This document shows, piece by piece, positions 1 through 6,522 of a DNA stretch of 42,183 bases. Below the pieces are notes generated by a model, which was not told where the DNA came from, did not search any database, and worked only from the letters and a program-made list of their open reading frames with translations. The stretch is taken from positions 1 to 42,183 of the forward strand of contig JAFQZI010000027.1 in the NCBI GenBank assembly GCA_017406005.1, in the 5' to 3' direction. Origin of the DNA: Oscillospiraceae bacterium (lineage in GTDB: Bacteria; Bacillota; Clostridia; Oscillospirales; Oscillospiraceae). The first letter of the stretch is position 1; every line of letters starts with the position of its first letter. The translations under genes and the position numbers were made by a program.

Positions 1-534
1 ACTGCTGCAGAGGCAGGTGCCTCTGCTGAGCCGTTCACAAAAGTCCGGCATGCGGAAATCACCGTAAAGGATTACGGAACCATCAAGCTCGAGCTCGATG
101 AGGGCACAGCCCCGATCACGGTTGAAAACTTTATCCGCCTTGCCAAAGACGGTTTTTACGACGGGCTCACCTTTCACCGGATTATGGACGGGTTTATGAT
201 CCAGGGCGGCGATCCGTTAGGAAACGGAACCGGCGGCTCCAAAGAGAATATCAAAGGCGAATTCTCTTCCAACGGTGTCAACAATCCCATCAGCCACGTC
301 AAGGGTGTGATCTCCATGGCCAGAGCAAACAACCCCGACAGCGCAAGCTCACAGTTCTTCATTACGGTTGCGGATTCCACCTTCCTCGACGGCAGCTATG
401 CGGCTTTCGGGCGTGTAACGGAAGGAATGGAGATTGCCGAAAAGATCGCGAAAGATGCCAAGCCTGTCGACAACAACGGCACGATTCCGGCCGCACAGCA
501 GCCGGTTATTGAGAAAATCGTGATTACAGACTGA
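1..534 (+). CDS. Peptidyl-prolyl cis-trans isomerase, cyclophilin type (5' end outside window)
   Basis: The reading frame is open from the first base to TGA at 532-534, giving 177 visible residues; the start lies upstream. The cyclophilin core is clear: the FHRIMDGFMIQGGDP motif carries the catalytic Arg, followed by GTGG, then SMARANNPDSASSQFFI and FLDGSYAAFGRV. Enzymes of this family catalyse cis-trans isomerisation of Xaa-Pro bonds. The visible N-terminus is Ala/Glu rich (AAEAGASAEPF) and looks like a linker after a signal or lipoprotein peptide, so an extracytoplasmic folding role is likely but not shown. Only the final domain and linker are visible. Family assignment is secure; location is inferred. 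Confidence 0.93.
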   Translation, partial: TAAEAGASAEPFTKVRHAEITVKDYGTIKLELDEGTAPITVENFIRLAKDGFYDGLTFHRIMDGFMIQGGDPLGNGTGGSKENIKGEFSSNGVNNPISHVKGVISMARANNPDSASSQFFITVADSTFLDGSYAAFGRVTEGMEIAEKIAKDAKPVDNNGTIPAAQQPVIEKIVITD

Positions 535-603
535 ACAGGTCATATTTTTTACTGTGGAGTTAATGCAAAGATAGAACAATTCCGACAACAGAGGAGGGCA
601 AAA

Positions 604-1311
604 ATGAATCCGTTACCTGCACAGATTCTGCACTGTCTCGGCGTGCTCGCAGCGTATATTGTTCCTTGTCTGTTGATCCTTGTCCCTATGCGTTTTCTTA
701 CCAAAGTACCATCGTTTGTTTTTCGCAAACTGCTTCATTTTCTTGCTTTTACCTGTATTTCTCTTATGATTCTTGCAGCCAGAAGCTGGCAGGCTGCCGC
801 ACTGACTTCCATACTTCTCGCTGTCATCATTTATCCTGTCCTGGCCTTGCTGGAAGACAAACCGTGGTTTGCAAACCTGTTTGTTCAGAAATCCCCGGGA
901 GAGATCAAGAGAAGCGCTTTGCTGCTGTTCTTCATGTTCGCTGCGCTTATCTCTGTTTCCTGGGGAATATTCGGCCAGCCGCATCTTGCCGCTGCAGCAA
1001 TCCTGATGTGGGGTACCGGCGATGCTGCAGCTGCCTTGATCGGAATTCCTTTCGGCAGGCACAAAGTGCATTCACGGTTTACAGACGGCAGGAAATCGTG
1101 GGAAGGCACCCTGGCTATGCTTCTGGTTTCTTTCATCAGCGGTATGAGCATCTTACTGCTGGCACAGAGAATGACCTTCTCTCAGGCGCTTCCCGCTGCA
1201 GGCATCGGGGCTGTGCTCGGAGCCGCAACAGAATTATTCTCACCGAGCGAATATGACACAGTGACCGTACCTGTTGTTATTTTAGCCGTATTGTTAGTGA
1301 TTGTCCTTTGA
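604..1311 (+). CDS. Polytopic CTP-dependent lipid kinase-like protein (phytol/dolichol kinase, CdsA-related)
   Basis: A 235-residue protein with about seven hydrophobic segments. FRKLLHFLAF near residue 40, then WGTGDAAAALIGIPFGRHK and DGRKSWEGTLAML around residues 138-175, match the conserved block of the SEC59/VTE5 phytol-dolichol kinase and phosphatidate cytidylyltransferase superfamily, which uses CTP to phosphorylate or activate membrane lipids. The start ATG follows an AGAGGAGG ribosome binding site with ideal spacing. The stop is 11 bases before the ATG of the next membrane protein gene, so the two are probably co-transcribed. The precise lipid substrate (undecaprenol, another polyprenol or a diacylglycerol) cannot be read from the sequence. 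Confidence 0.72.
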   Translation: MNPLPAQILHCLGVLAAYIVPCLLILVPMRFLTKVPSFVFRKLLHFLAFTCISLMILAARSWQAAALTSILLAVIIYPVLALLEDKPWFANLFVQKSPGEIKRSALLLFFMFAALISVSWGIFGQPHLAAAAILMWGTGDAAAALIGIPFGRHKVHSRFTDGRKSWEGTLAMLLVSFISGMSILLLAQRMTFSQALPAAGIGAVLGAATELFSPSEYDTVTVPVVILAVLLVIVL

Positions 1312-1322
1312 TTGGAGAAGCC

Positions 1323-1937
1323 ATGGATCAGGAAAAGAAAAAAGGCTATCGGACGCTTCTGCTTTCCGTTTTGATGAGCGCCTACGGCCCTGTGATTCTG
1401 GGTCTGGGGCTGCGGGTAGGGCACAGCTCCACGCAGATTTCGGATTTCACCAGAAGGACCGCGGAACTGCTTGCGCTGATCGTTGCCTTTGTCGTCTATG
1501 CCGTGACGAACAGGCACCGGGACATGGATGAAGCAAGAAAGAAGGGGCTGGAGCGAAAGGGAAACCTGTTTACAGGCATTATTATGTGCATCAGCGGATT
1601 GAGTATGCTTGTGATCAGCTTCCTTTCAACGGAAACGGATAAGGGCAATGTTGTTCCCGCGCTGGTGATTGCATTTCTCGGTGTGGTGGCAAACACAATT
1701 TTCTGGCGAAGATATACATCTCTCTACCGAAAGCAGAACAATGCGATTCTCGGTGTGCAGGCAAGGCTTTACGGTGCAAAGTCCGCTGTGGACATCTGTG
1801 TTACAGTCGCTCTGGCCGCAGTGCTGGCTTTCCCGGGGACAAAGATCTCCTACTGGGTAGACTGGATTGGTTCTGTGCTTGTTTCCCTGTATATGCTCCG
1901 CTGCGGGATCAAGACAATTCTAGAGCAAAGATCCTGA
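1323..1937 (+). CDS. Degenerate cation diffusion facilitator-like membrane protein
   Basis: A 204-residue polytopic membrane protein. The last third, with AKSAVDICVTVALAAVL followed by WVDWIGSVLVSLYMLRCGIK, resembles TM5-TM6 of cation diffusion facilitators, where the family has a HxxxD pair and a WLDPxxxLLV stretch. DFTRRTAELLALIVAF resembles the TM2 region. The metal-binding His residues expected in TM2 and TM5 are not visible, and the usual cytoplasmic C-terminal domain is absent, so metal transport is doubtful. The ATG at 1323 was chosen because GGAG at 1314-1317 is well placed; a TTG at 1308 in the same frame has no ribosome binding site. Strong terminator downstream. Confidence 0.6.
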   Translation: MDQEKKKGYRTLLLSVLMSAYGPVILGLGLRVGHSSTQISDFTRRTAELLALIVAFVVYAVTNRHRDMDEARKKGLERKGNLFTGIIMCISGLSMLVISFLSTETDKGNVVPALVIAFLGVVANTIFWRRYTSLYRKQNNAILGVQARLYGAKSAVDICVTVALAAVLAFPGTKISYWVDWIGSVLVSLYMLRCGIKTILEQRS

Positions 1938-1968
1938 TCCCTTCCCCATGTCTTTTTTCATTCATACG

Positions 1969-2010
1969 AGCCGTTGAGGATCTTTATCCTCCGCGGCTTT
2001 TTCTTTTTTC
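1969..2010 (+). terminator. Intrinsic terminator
   Basis: The arms AGCCG and CGGCT, with inner GAGGAT/ATCCTC, form a hairpin at 1969-1998, followed by a T-rich run to 2010. It ends the transcript of the two membrane protein genes. Confidence 0.85.
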
Positions 2011-2036
2011 GTGTGACAGTTCTGTGAAGATTGACG

Positions 2037-2045
2037 TGCTATACT
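2037..2045 (+). promoter_or_regulatory. Extended -10 promoter candidate
   Basis: TGCTATACT forms an extended -10 element about 60 bases before the small gene at 2107. No good -35 lies at the standard distance, so this is a weaker call. Confidence 0.4.
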
Positions 2046-2106
2046 GTGCCCGTAAACAAAAAACAGAGGCCTGATGGCCTTAGAAATAAAAAAGAAGGTG
2101 TATAGA

Positions 2107-2256
2107 ATGAATATGTTGTTTGTTTTAGGATTTGATCTTCTGGTGGCAGTAGCGGTTACTGCAGCAGGATTTGCAAGGAAAGTGCTTTATGCGGAAGGCG
2201 CGCAGAACGAAAATGAGCTCCTTTATCTGTATAACTCCATGGATGACTGGAATTAA
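2107..2256 (+). CDS. Small single-pass membrane protein, unknown function
   Basis: A 49-residue protein. Residues 2-20 (NMLFVLGFDLLVAVAVTAA) form one hydrophobic segment, followed by a short polar tail ending in NSMDDWN. The ATG at 2107 is chosen because AAGAAGG lies 8 bases upstream; an ATG at 2074 in the same frame adds 11 residues but has a poorer ribosome binding site. It sits alone between two intrinsic terminators, with its own candidate promoter, which supports it being a real monocistronic gene. I do not recognise the family. Confidence 0.5.
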   Translation: MNMLFVLGFDLLVAVAVTAAGFARKVLYAEGAQNENELLYLYNSMDDWN

Positions 2257-2273
2257 GGAAAACATACATATAA

Positions 2274-2318
2274 CCGGCCTGAGGTGAGACATGATTTTGC
2301 TTCAGGCCTCTGGTTTTT
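2274..2318 (+). terminator. Intrinsic terminator
   Basis: GGCCTGA (2276-2282) pairs with TCAGGCC (2302-2308), followed by a T-run. It ends the small membrane protein transcript. Confidence 0.8.
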
Positions 2319-2366
2319 CTGTGATACCCATATGGATTTTATCTCCTTTACGGATTCCGGGATGGA

Positions 2367-2375
2367 TGTTATAAT
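2367..2375 (+). promoter_or_regulatory. Extended -10 promoter
   Basis: TGTTATAAT is a perfect extended -10 (TGn plus TATAAT at 2370-2375), with TTTACG as a weak -35 at 17-base spacing. It lies 34 bases before the ATG of the P-loop gene. Confidence 0.6.
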
Positions 2376-2408
2376 CAGTCAGACAAAACCTGATCTGATG
2401 AGGGAAAA

Positions 2409-2981
2409 ATGATCATTATAATAACAGGCGCAGGCCATACGGGCAAAACACTATTGGCGCAGAGGATGCTTAAGAAATATAACTATCCTTATCTTTCTAT
2501 CGACCATCTCAAAATGGGGTTAATCCGCAGCAAAAAGACGGAACTGACGCCGGAGGATGATGAAGCACTTACAGACTATCTTTGGCCTATCGTCCGAGAG
2601 ATGATAAAAACTGCAGTCGAGAATCGGCAAAACCTCATTGTAGAGGGCTGTTATATTCCGTTTTGCTGGAGAAAAGACTTTGACGAAGATTATCTGCCAT
2701 ACATCCAGTTCATATGCCTTGCTTTTTCCGAAGAATACATAGAAAACCATTTCAAGGAGATCGTGGAACACGAGTCAGATATAGAACACAGAGTATTCGA
2801 CGCTGATTGTACCGTTGCCGGCCTGAAAGAAGACAACCGGAAATATATAACCGGTTTTCAGAATGCCTGCGAAAACGTTACTATCATTGACTCCGACTAT
2901 GAACAGACAATAACCGGACTTGTCAACCCCAATATTTCAGGATTTACAGGAGTGAACGAACATGGATTCCATTCTGATTAA
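2409..2981 (+). CDS. P-loop NTPase, small kinase-like
   Basis: A 190-residue soluble protein. A Walker A motif, GAGHTGKT, lies at residues 7-14 after a hydrophobic beta strand, and DHLKMG follows near residue 33, as in nucleoside or small-molecule kinases of the adenylate kinase/zeta-like fold. LIVEGCYIPF near residue 80 is the typical second strand with an acidic residue. It probably phosphorylates a small molecule, but the substrate cannot be told. It has its own extended -10 promoter, and its 3' end overlaps the next small gene by 20 bases, so the following genes are translationally linked. The last 20 residues have low conservation character and may be a nonessential tail. Confidence 0.7.
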   Translation: MIIIITGAGHTGKTLLAQRMLKKYNYPYLSIDHLKMGLIRSKKTELTPEDDEALTDYLWPIVREMIKTAVENRQNLIVEGCYIPFCWRKDFDEDYLPYIQFICLAFSEEYIENHFKEIVEHESDIEHRVFDADCTVAGLKEDNRKYITGFQNACENVTIIDSDYEQTITGLVNPNISGFTGVNEHGFHSD

Positions 2982-3198
2982 GGATACCACCAGGGAAGAA
3001 CGTGAACGCATCGTTGCGGAATCTATCGGGAATATCTACGGTGCCTGTGACGGCTGCGCAACCGGGCTTGCGGATATGTACCAGGATTACATAGACGGCA
3101 AGACGGAAATCCGCGAGATCAATATGGCATTTTCTGCCCGATATGTATCCGGGGCTGACGGCCCGGTGAAGAGTGAATGCGGATACGTTAAGGGATGA
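2962..3198 (+). CDS. Small conserved protein (78 aa), unknown function
   Basis: A 78-residue soluble protein that begins with acidic/basic helices (REERERIVAESIGNIYG), then ACDGCATGLADMYQDYIDG, and ends in a Gly-rich tail with a third Cys (ECGYVKG). The CDGC pair suggests metal or redox chemistry, but this is not established. Similar short proteins occur in Clostridia, sometimes misnamed as PurH-related. GGAG at 2949-2952 precedes the ATG, which lies inside the end of the upstream P-loop gene. The GNAT gene follows after 33 bases. Confidence 0.65.
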   Translation: MDSILIKDTTREERERIVAESIGNIYGACDGCATGLADMYQDYIDGKTEIREINMAFSARYVSGADGPVKSECGYVKG

Positions 3199-3231
3199 TT
3201 GTATAAATTTCAACTATGGAGTTAAAGAAAG

Positions 3232-3684
3232 ATGGAAAAGTATGCCTATATTACTTTGAGAGACAAACCTGACCTGAAAGAAGCTGCTGCCGAATGGTTC
3301 CACAGCAAATTCGGTGTTCCAACCGAAGCATATCTGGAGTGTATGGAAGCATATCTCGATCAGGAGACGGAATACGGGTGGTATCTCTGTCTGGACGGCG
3401 ATAAGATCGTCGGCGGTATGGGTGTCATTGAAAACGACTTCCATGACCGAAAAGATCTCACCCCAAATGTCTGCGCCGTCTTTACCGAAGATGATTACCG
3501 CTGCAAAGGTATTGCCGGAAATCTGCTGAATATGGTCGTTGAGGATCTGCGCAGCAAAGGCATCTCGCCGGTTTATCTGGTTACAGACCACACAGGATTC
3601 TACGAGAGATACGGCTGGGAATTTCTCTGCATGGTTCAGGGTGACGGCGAACCGGATATGACCCGCATGTACATTCATCGGTAA
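3232..3684 (+). CDS. GNAT family N-acetyltransferase
   Basis: A 150-residue single-domain GNAT protein. The acetyl-CoA pyrophosphate-binding loop is seen as YRCKGIAGNLLNMV near residue 92, preceded by a beta strand with PNVCAVFTEDD, and followed by GISPVYLVTDHTGFYERYGWEF, the motif B region. It transfers an acetyl group from acetyl-CoA to an amine on an unidentified substrate. A ribosome binding site (GGAG) lies 10 bases before the ATG. It is the last gene of the small operon that starts at 2409; a hairpin at 3763-3791 may terminate it. Confidence 0.85.
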   Translation: MEKYAYITLRDKPDLKEAAAEWFHSKFGVPTEAYLECMEAYLDQETEYGWYLCLDGDKIVGGMGVIENDFHDRKDLTPNVCAVFTEDDYRCKGIAGNLLNMVVEDLRSKGISPVYLVTDHTGFYERYGWEFLCMVQGDGEPDMTRMYIHR

Positions 3685-3762
3685 TTCAAGCCTTCGGTAA
3701 TTGAAAAACAATGTGTCCAGGTTTTTTAGGATGCTGAATATCGCCCTCTGCGTAATCGTTTT

Positions 3763-3800
3763 GTGTGCCGAATGTCACTCGTTTGGCACACATTAATTTT
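3763..3800 (+). terminator. Possible intrinsic terminator after the GNAT gene
   Basis: GTGTGCC (3763-3769) pairs with GGCACAC (3785-3791), followed by an AT-rich stretch with a T-run. The 348-base gap between the GNAT gene and 4033 holds this hairpin, a perfect promoter, and a candidate small RNA. Confidence 0.55.
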
Positions 3801-3824
3801 TGTAAAAAATATCTAAAAAAACTC

Positions 3825-3853
3825 TTGACAAAGCAGGAAATTTAGGATATATT
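3825..3853 (+). promoter_or_regulatory. Strong sigma-A promoter
   Basis: TTGACA (3825-3830) and TATATT (3848-3853) are separated by exactly 17 bases. The predicted start is near 3860, which is 173 bases before the next gene and just before a small-RNA-like sequence. Confidence 0.8.
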
Positions 3854-3859
3854 ACCAAT

Positions 3860-3959
3860 ACCTGTTAGACAACGTTTGTTGGAAACTTTTTCATTTTACC
3901 TCCTTATTTATATACCCCTCAGCAAAGGGAAAGCCGCTGAATCGGGACGGCGGCTTTTT
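3860..3959 (+). ncRNA. Candidate small regulatory RNA or attenuated leader, about 100 nt
   Basis: This is the stretch between a perfect promoter and an intrinsic terminator. It begins with a small hairpin (CAAC/GTTG, 3870-3881), then a long pyrimidine-rich unstructured part with TTTTACCTCCTTATTT (around 3895-3910), then a short CCCT/AGGG hairpin. It ends with the terminator AAGCCGC/GCGGCTT plus T5. ACCTCCTT is complementary to Shine-Dalgarno sequences, as in many Gram-positive trans-acting RNAs. It could equally be the attenuated leader of the gene at 4033. No known RNA family is recognised. Confidence 0.45.
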
Positions 3960-3960
3960 C
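3931..3960 (+). terminator. Intrinsic terminator of the small RNA or leader
   Basis: AAGCCGC (3931-3937) pairs with GCGGCTT (3950-3956), with T residues at 3955-3959. Confidence 0.75.
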
Positions 3961-4032
3961 CACGCACGGAAGAAATAGGATTACAGAGTTGGAAGAAGAT
4001 ACAGGAATAAGAAAGAAAGGAACAGACAAAGA

Positions 4033-4350
4033 ATGGATCTTGCAACGACGATTCAGAACAAGGTATCTCTCAGCAATATCTTGAAGAATGTGGAATCCAA
4101 AATCGGAGAGCGATGTATCCGCAAAACGATTGACGGGGAGAGCTGGTTTATCGTAGACGATAACCATCTGGTCCAATTAAAGTGTTTGTGGGATGAACAT
4201 AAGAGCTGCCTGGTGGTAAGACGTGCAAAATCGGCAGAAGAGACACAGTCCGCAGAAGACGGTGAACACTTTTATCCGGCAGACTATCAGACGGTTGATA
4301 GTTTGATTCAAGCAATATTGAAGGAAGTCTGGAATATAAAAACCGCATAG
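4033..4350 (+). CDS. Hypothetical protein (105 aa)
   Basis: A 105-residue soluble protein with alternating charged and hydrophobic residues and no signal peptide or membrane segment. The middle, with SWFIVDDNHLVQLKCLW and SCLVVRRAKS, reads as beta strands, and the C-terminus (VDSLIQAILKEVW) as a helix. I do not recognise the family. AGAAAGG lies about 12 bases upstream of the ATG. It may be expressed by readthrough of the terminator at 3931 from the promoter at 3825. A strong terminator follows 10 bases after the stop. Confidence 0.6.
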   Translation: MDLATTIQNKVSLSNILKNVESKIGERCIRKTIDGESWFIVDDNHLVQLKCLWDEHKSCLVVRRAKSAEETQSAEDGEHFYPADYQTVDSLIQAILKEVWNIKTA

Positions 4351-4360
4351 TACGTTTTTT

Positions 4361-4391
4361 ACCGCTGTTTCGCAGCGGTTTTCTTTTTTTT
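4361..4391 (+). terminator. Intrinsic terminator
   Basis: CCGCTG and CAGCGG form a hairpin with loop TTTCG, followed by TTTTCTTTTTTT. It ends the 4033-4350 transcript. Confidence 0.9.
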
Positions 4392-4416
4392 GCATTACTG
4401 GGCAAAAACTGTTCAG

Positions 4417-4490
4417 CCGCTTCGTAACAAGTGCATTCTATGGCTCGCGAAGAGAAAGTTATACCTTGATTTCAGTGCTCCGTCGCGAGC
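4417..4490 (+). repeat. Dispersed palindromic repeat, copy A
   Basis: One of four similar intergenic copies (4417, 6276, 29117, 30131). It has a left box CCGCTTCGTAACAAGTGC, a variable spacer, then a hairpin whose arms are GCTCGCGA (4443-4450) and TCGCGAGC (4483-4490) around a conserved interior. It lies between a terminator and the guanine deaminase promoter. The rest of the gap 4351-4652 holds an inverted repeat CAGGAT/ATCCTG (4523-4538) and the promoter. Confidence 0.75.
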
Positions 4491-4571
4491 AAAACTTAGA
4501 TCGTTGCATATTTCCCATAAGTCAGGATCAGTATCCTGTCGTTAATACGGCTTCCCTGCAGCCGGGTTATG

Positions 4572-4580
4572 TGTTATAAT
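4572..4580 (+). promoter_or_regulatory. Extended -10 promoter of guanine deaminase
   Basis: TGTTATAAT gives a perfect -10 hexamer (4575-4580) with an extended TGn. The -35 region is weak. A short inverted repeat at 4523-4538 just upstream could be an operator. Confidence 0.55.
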
Positions 4581-4652
4581 ATTTTTGACAGCATATCTCC
4601 GGATTCTGATGAATCAGAAGCGAAAATGCACTTATCCGACGGGGGTGAATTA

Positions 4653-5939
4653 GTGAGCGACTGTTTTGCTCTGAAAGGAAACATTTGTTTTTCCTCCGGA
4701 AAAGAAAAACTGAATACTTTCCCGGATGCAACCGTCATTTGTGAAGACGGCCTGTGCAAAGGCGTGTATCCCGAATTGCCGGATTCTTACAAAGGAATCC
4801 CGATCATCGATTACAAAGACTGCCTGATTCTCCCCGGTATGGTGGATCTGCATATCCATGCTCCTCAATTCACATTTCGAAGTATCGGAATGGATTGCGA
4901 GCTGATGGAATGGCTGAAAAAATACACTTTTCCGGAAGAAGCCCTCTATGCAGACACGGGATATGCAGAGCGCGCCTATGGACTGTTCGCAGACAGCATG
5001 AAGCACAGCGCGACAACAAGGGCTGTTATCTTCGGGACGATCCATCGTGATTCCACACTGATTCTGATGGATCTGATGGAACGATCCGGCCTGATCAGCT
5101 ATGTGGGAAAGGTCAACATGGACCGGGCCGCGCCATCGGAGCTCAGGGAAGAATCGCCGGATGCATCGGCTTTTGACACCTTCGGCTTTGTCAATGCAGC
5201 GGAAAAACGGGGTTACAAACGAACAAAGCCCATCCTGACGCCCCGGTTTATTCCCTCCTGCAGCGATGCTTTGCTGAACGAACTGTCCGAAGTGCGCAGA
5301 GCGTATGATCTGCCGGTGCAGTCCCATCTCTCGGAAAACCCCGGAGAAGTGGAGCTTGTTAAAAAGCTGGTTCCGGACGCTGCTTTTTACGGTGACGGTT
5401 ACGACAGATACGGGCTGTTCGGCAGGGACGCAAAGACCGTCATGGCGCATTGCGTTTACTCCACAGATGAAGAGGTTGAGCGGATACGAAAAAACGGCGT
5501 CTGGGTTGCGCATTGCCCGAACTCCAATATGAATCTGTCTTCAGGGATCGCGCCGATCCGCCGGTACCTGAACTGCGGAATCCGCGTCGGGCTCGGAAGC
5601 GATGTGGCAGCCGGCCAGTCGGAATCCATATTCCGGGCCATAACAGATGCCATTCAGGTTTCCAAACTGTACTGGCGGTATATTGACAATGAAGCAGAGC
5701 CGCTGTCTTTCGCGGAGAGCTTCTATCTCGCGACGGAAGGCGGAGGGTCGTTTTTCGGGAAGGTCGGTTCTTTCCGGGAAGGATATGAATTTGACGCTGT
5801 TGTGGTCGACGATTCCAGTTTCCCGCATCCGCGGCCTCTTTCCCTGGCGGAGAGGCTGGAGAGGGCTGTTTATCTCGGGACAGATCAATCAGGATTACAG
5901 GCAAAATATGTCTGCGGTGAAAGGGTTTATGAAAAATGA
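4653..5939 (+). CDS. guaD: Guanine deaminase
   Basis: A 428-residue amidohydrolase that hydrolyses guanine to xanthine and ammonia in purine salvage. The family marks are all visible: PGMVDLHIHAPQF (first zinc His pair and guanine-type HAPQ), CELMEWLKKYTFPEE, QSHLSENPGE (zinc His), MAHCVY (His), HCPNSNMNLSSG, and GLGSDVAAG (catalytic Asp). The GTG at 4653 is preferred because GGGGG lies 7 bases upstream and the resulting N-terminus, SDCFALKGNICFS, fits the family start. An upstream ATG at 4569 in the same frame sits within the promoter. The stop overlaps the start of the truncated HAD gene (ATGA). Confidence 0.93.
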   Translation: MSDCFALKGNICFSSGKEKLNTFPDATVICEDGLCKGVYPELPDSYKGIPIIDYKDCLILPGMVDLHIHAPQFTFRSIGMDCELMEWLKKYTFPEEALYADTGYAERAYGLFADSMKHSATTRAVIFGTIHRDSTLILMDLMERSGLISYVGKVNMDRAAPSELREESPDASAFDTFGFVNAAEKRGYKRTKPILTPRFIPSCSDALLNELSEVRRAYDLPVQSHLSENPGEVELVKKLVPDAAFYGDGYDRYGLFGRDAKTVMAHCVYSTDEEVERIRKNGVWVAHCPNSNMNLSSGIAPIRRYLNCGIRVGLGSDVAAGQSESIFRAITDAIQVSKLYWRYIDNEAEPLSFAESFYLATEGGGSFFGKVGSFREGYEFDAVVVDDSSFPHPRPLSLAERLERAVYLGTDQSGLQAKYVCGERVYEK

Positions 5940-6281
5940 GTAAAGAGCAGGAATTCAGCGAAGTCTTCAGAAGGAAGATCAGAGAGATCCTGGACGAACA
6001 GGTCGATGAAAACATCAATGCTGAAGACCTGATGTTCGATCTCGGCATGCGCTATTTGAGAATGATGGCCGCCGAAAAGAAAAAGCAGATCAGCAATAAG
6101 GCAAATCAGCTCTCGCTCTGGGTTGAAGATGCTGCTTCCAAAAAGGCACTGGTCGACTACGTCAACACCGTGACTGACAAACACAGCCCGGATTTTATCC
6201 CGACAAATGACCGCATTGCGGTATTCGATCTTGACGGTACCGTTTATTGCGAGTCGGATCCGAAATTGGTCAGATACCTCG
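5936..6281 (+). pseudogene. Truncated HAD-family phosphatase, C-terminus replaced by a repeat
   Basis: The frame starts with an ATGA overlap with guanine deaminase and encodes about 115 residues of a HAD-like hydrolase. A helical N-terminal region is followed by FDLDGTVYCESDP, the HAD motif I with nucleophile Asp and acid/base Asp. Normal members continue for about 200 further residues with motifs II-IV; here none remain. From about 6276 the sequence is a copy of the dispersed repeat, and the frame runs through it to a stop at 6416-6418, adding about 45 unrelated residues rich in Arg and Ser. The product cannot be a complete phosphatase. Whether the fragment is expressed is unknown. Confidence 0.75.
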
Positions 6282-6387
6282 TGATTAGTGCAAACCCGGC
6301 GAGACAAGGAACGTCGCACGTCAGGTCGCGCGTCGTGATGCTCGCGAAGGCAACATTGTACCTCGAATTCGGTGCTCCGTCGCGAGC
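6276..6387 (+). repeat. Dispersed palindromic repeat, copy B, inside the truncated HAD frame
   Basis: The left box CCTCGTGATTAGTGCAAAC matches copy C closely. The hairpin arms GCTCGCGA (6340-6347) and TCGCGAGC (6380-6387) match copy A. The spacer is about 40 bases longer than in other copies and is itself rich in GTCGCGC/CGTCGTG words, as if a second partial unit had inserted. Confidence 0.75.
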
Positions 6388-6466
6388 AATAAAGGGAGAG
6401 AAATGCAGAACTGAATAATTTCCGAAATTGTAAAGCTTTCTATGAAGCTTGAAAGAATTGTAAACA

Positions 6467-6500
6467 CCCCTGTTTCGTTGATGAGACAGGGGTGTGTGTG
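6467..6500 (-). terminator. Possible terminator between convergent genes
   Basis: ACACCCCTGT and ACAGGGGTGT form a 10-base-pair hairpin just after the LCP gene end. T-runs are short on both strands, so efficiency is uncertain. Confidence 0.5.
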
Positions 6501-6522
6501 TTATGGCCTTTTCAGAGGCTGA

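Noticed and set aside
4417-4490. CRISPR array as an explanation for the repeated GCTCGCGA units
   Set aside because: Copies are kilobases apart, each is internally palindromic, and there is no regular spacer pattern or cas gene.
4569-4652. Longer N-terminus of guanine deaminase from ATG 4569
   Set aside because: This ATG lies in the -10 region, has no ribosome binding site, and the extra residues do not fit the family; GTG 4653 fits better.
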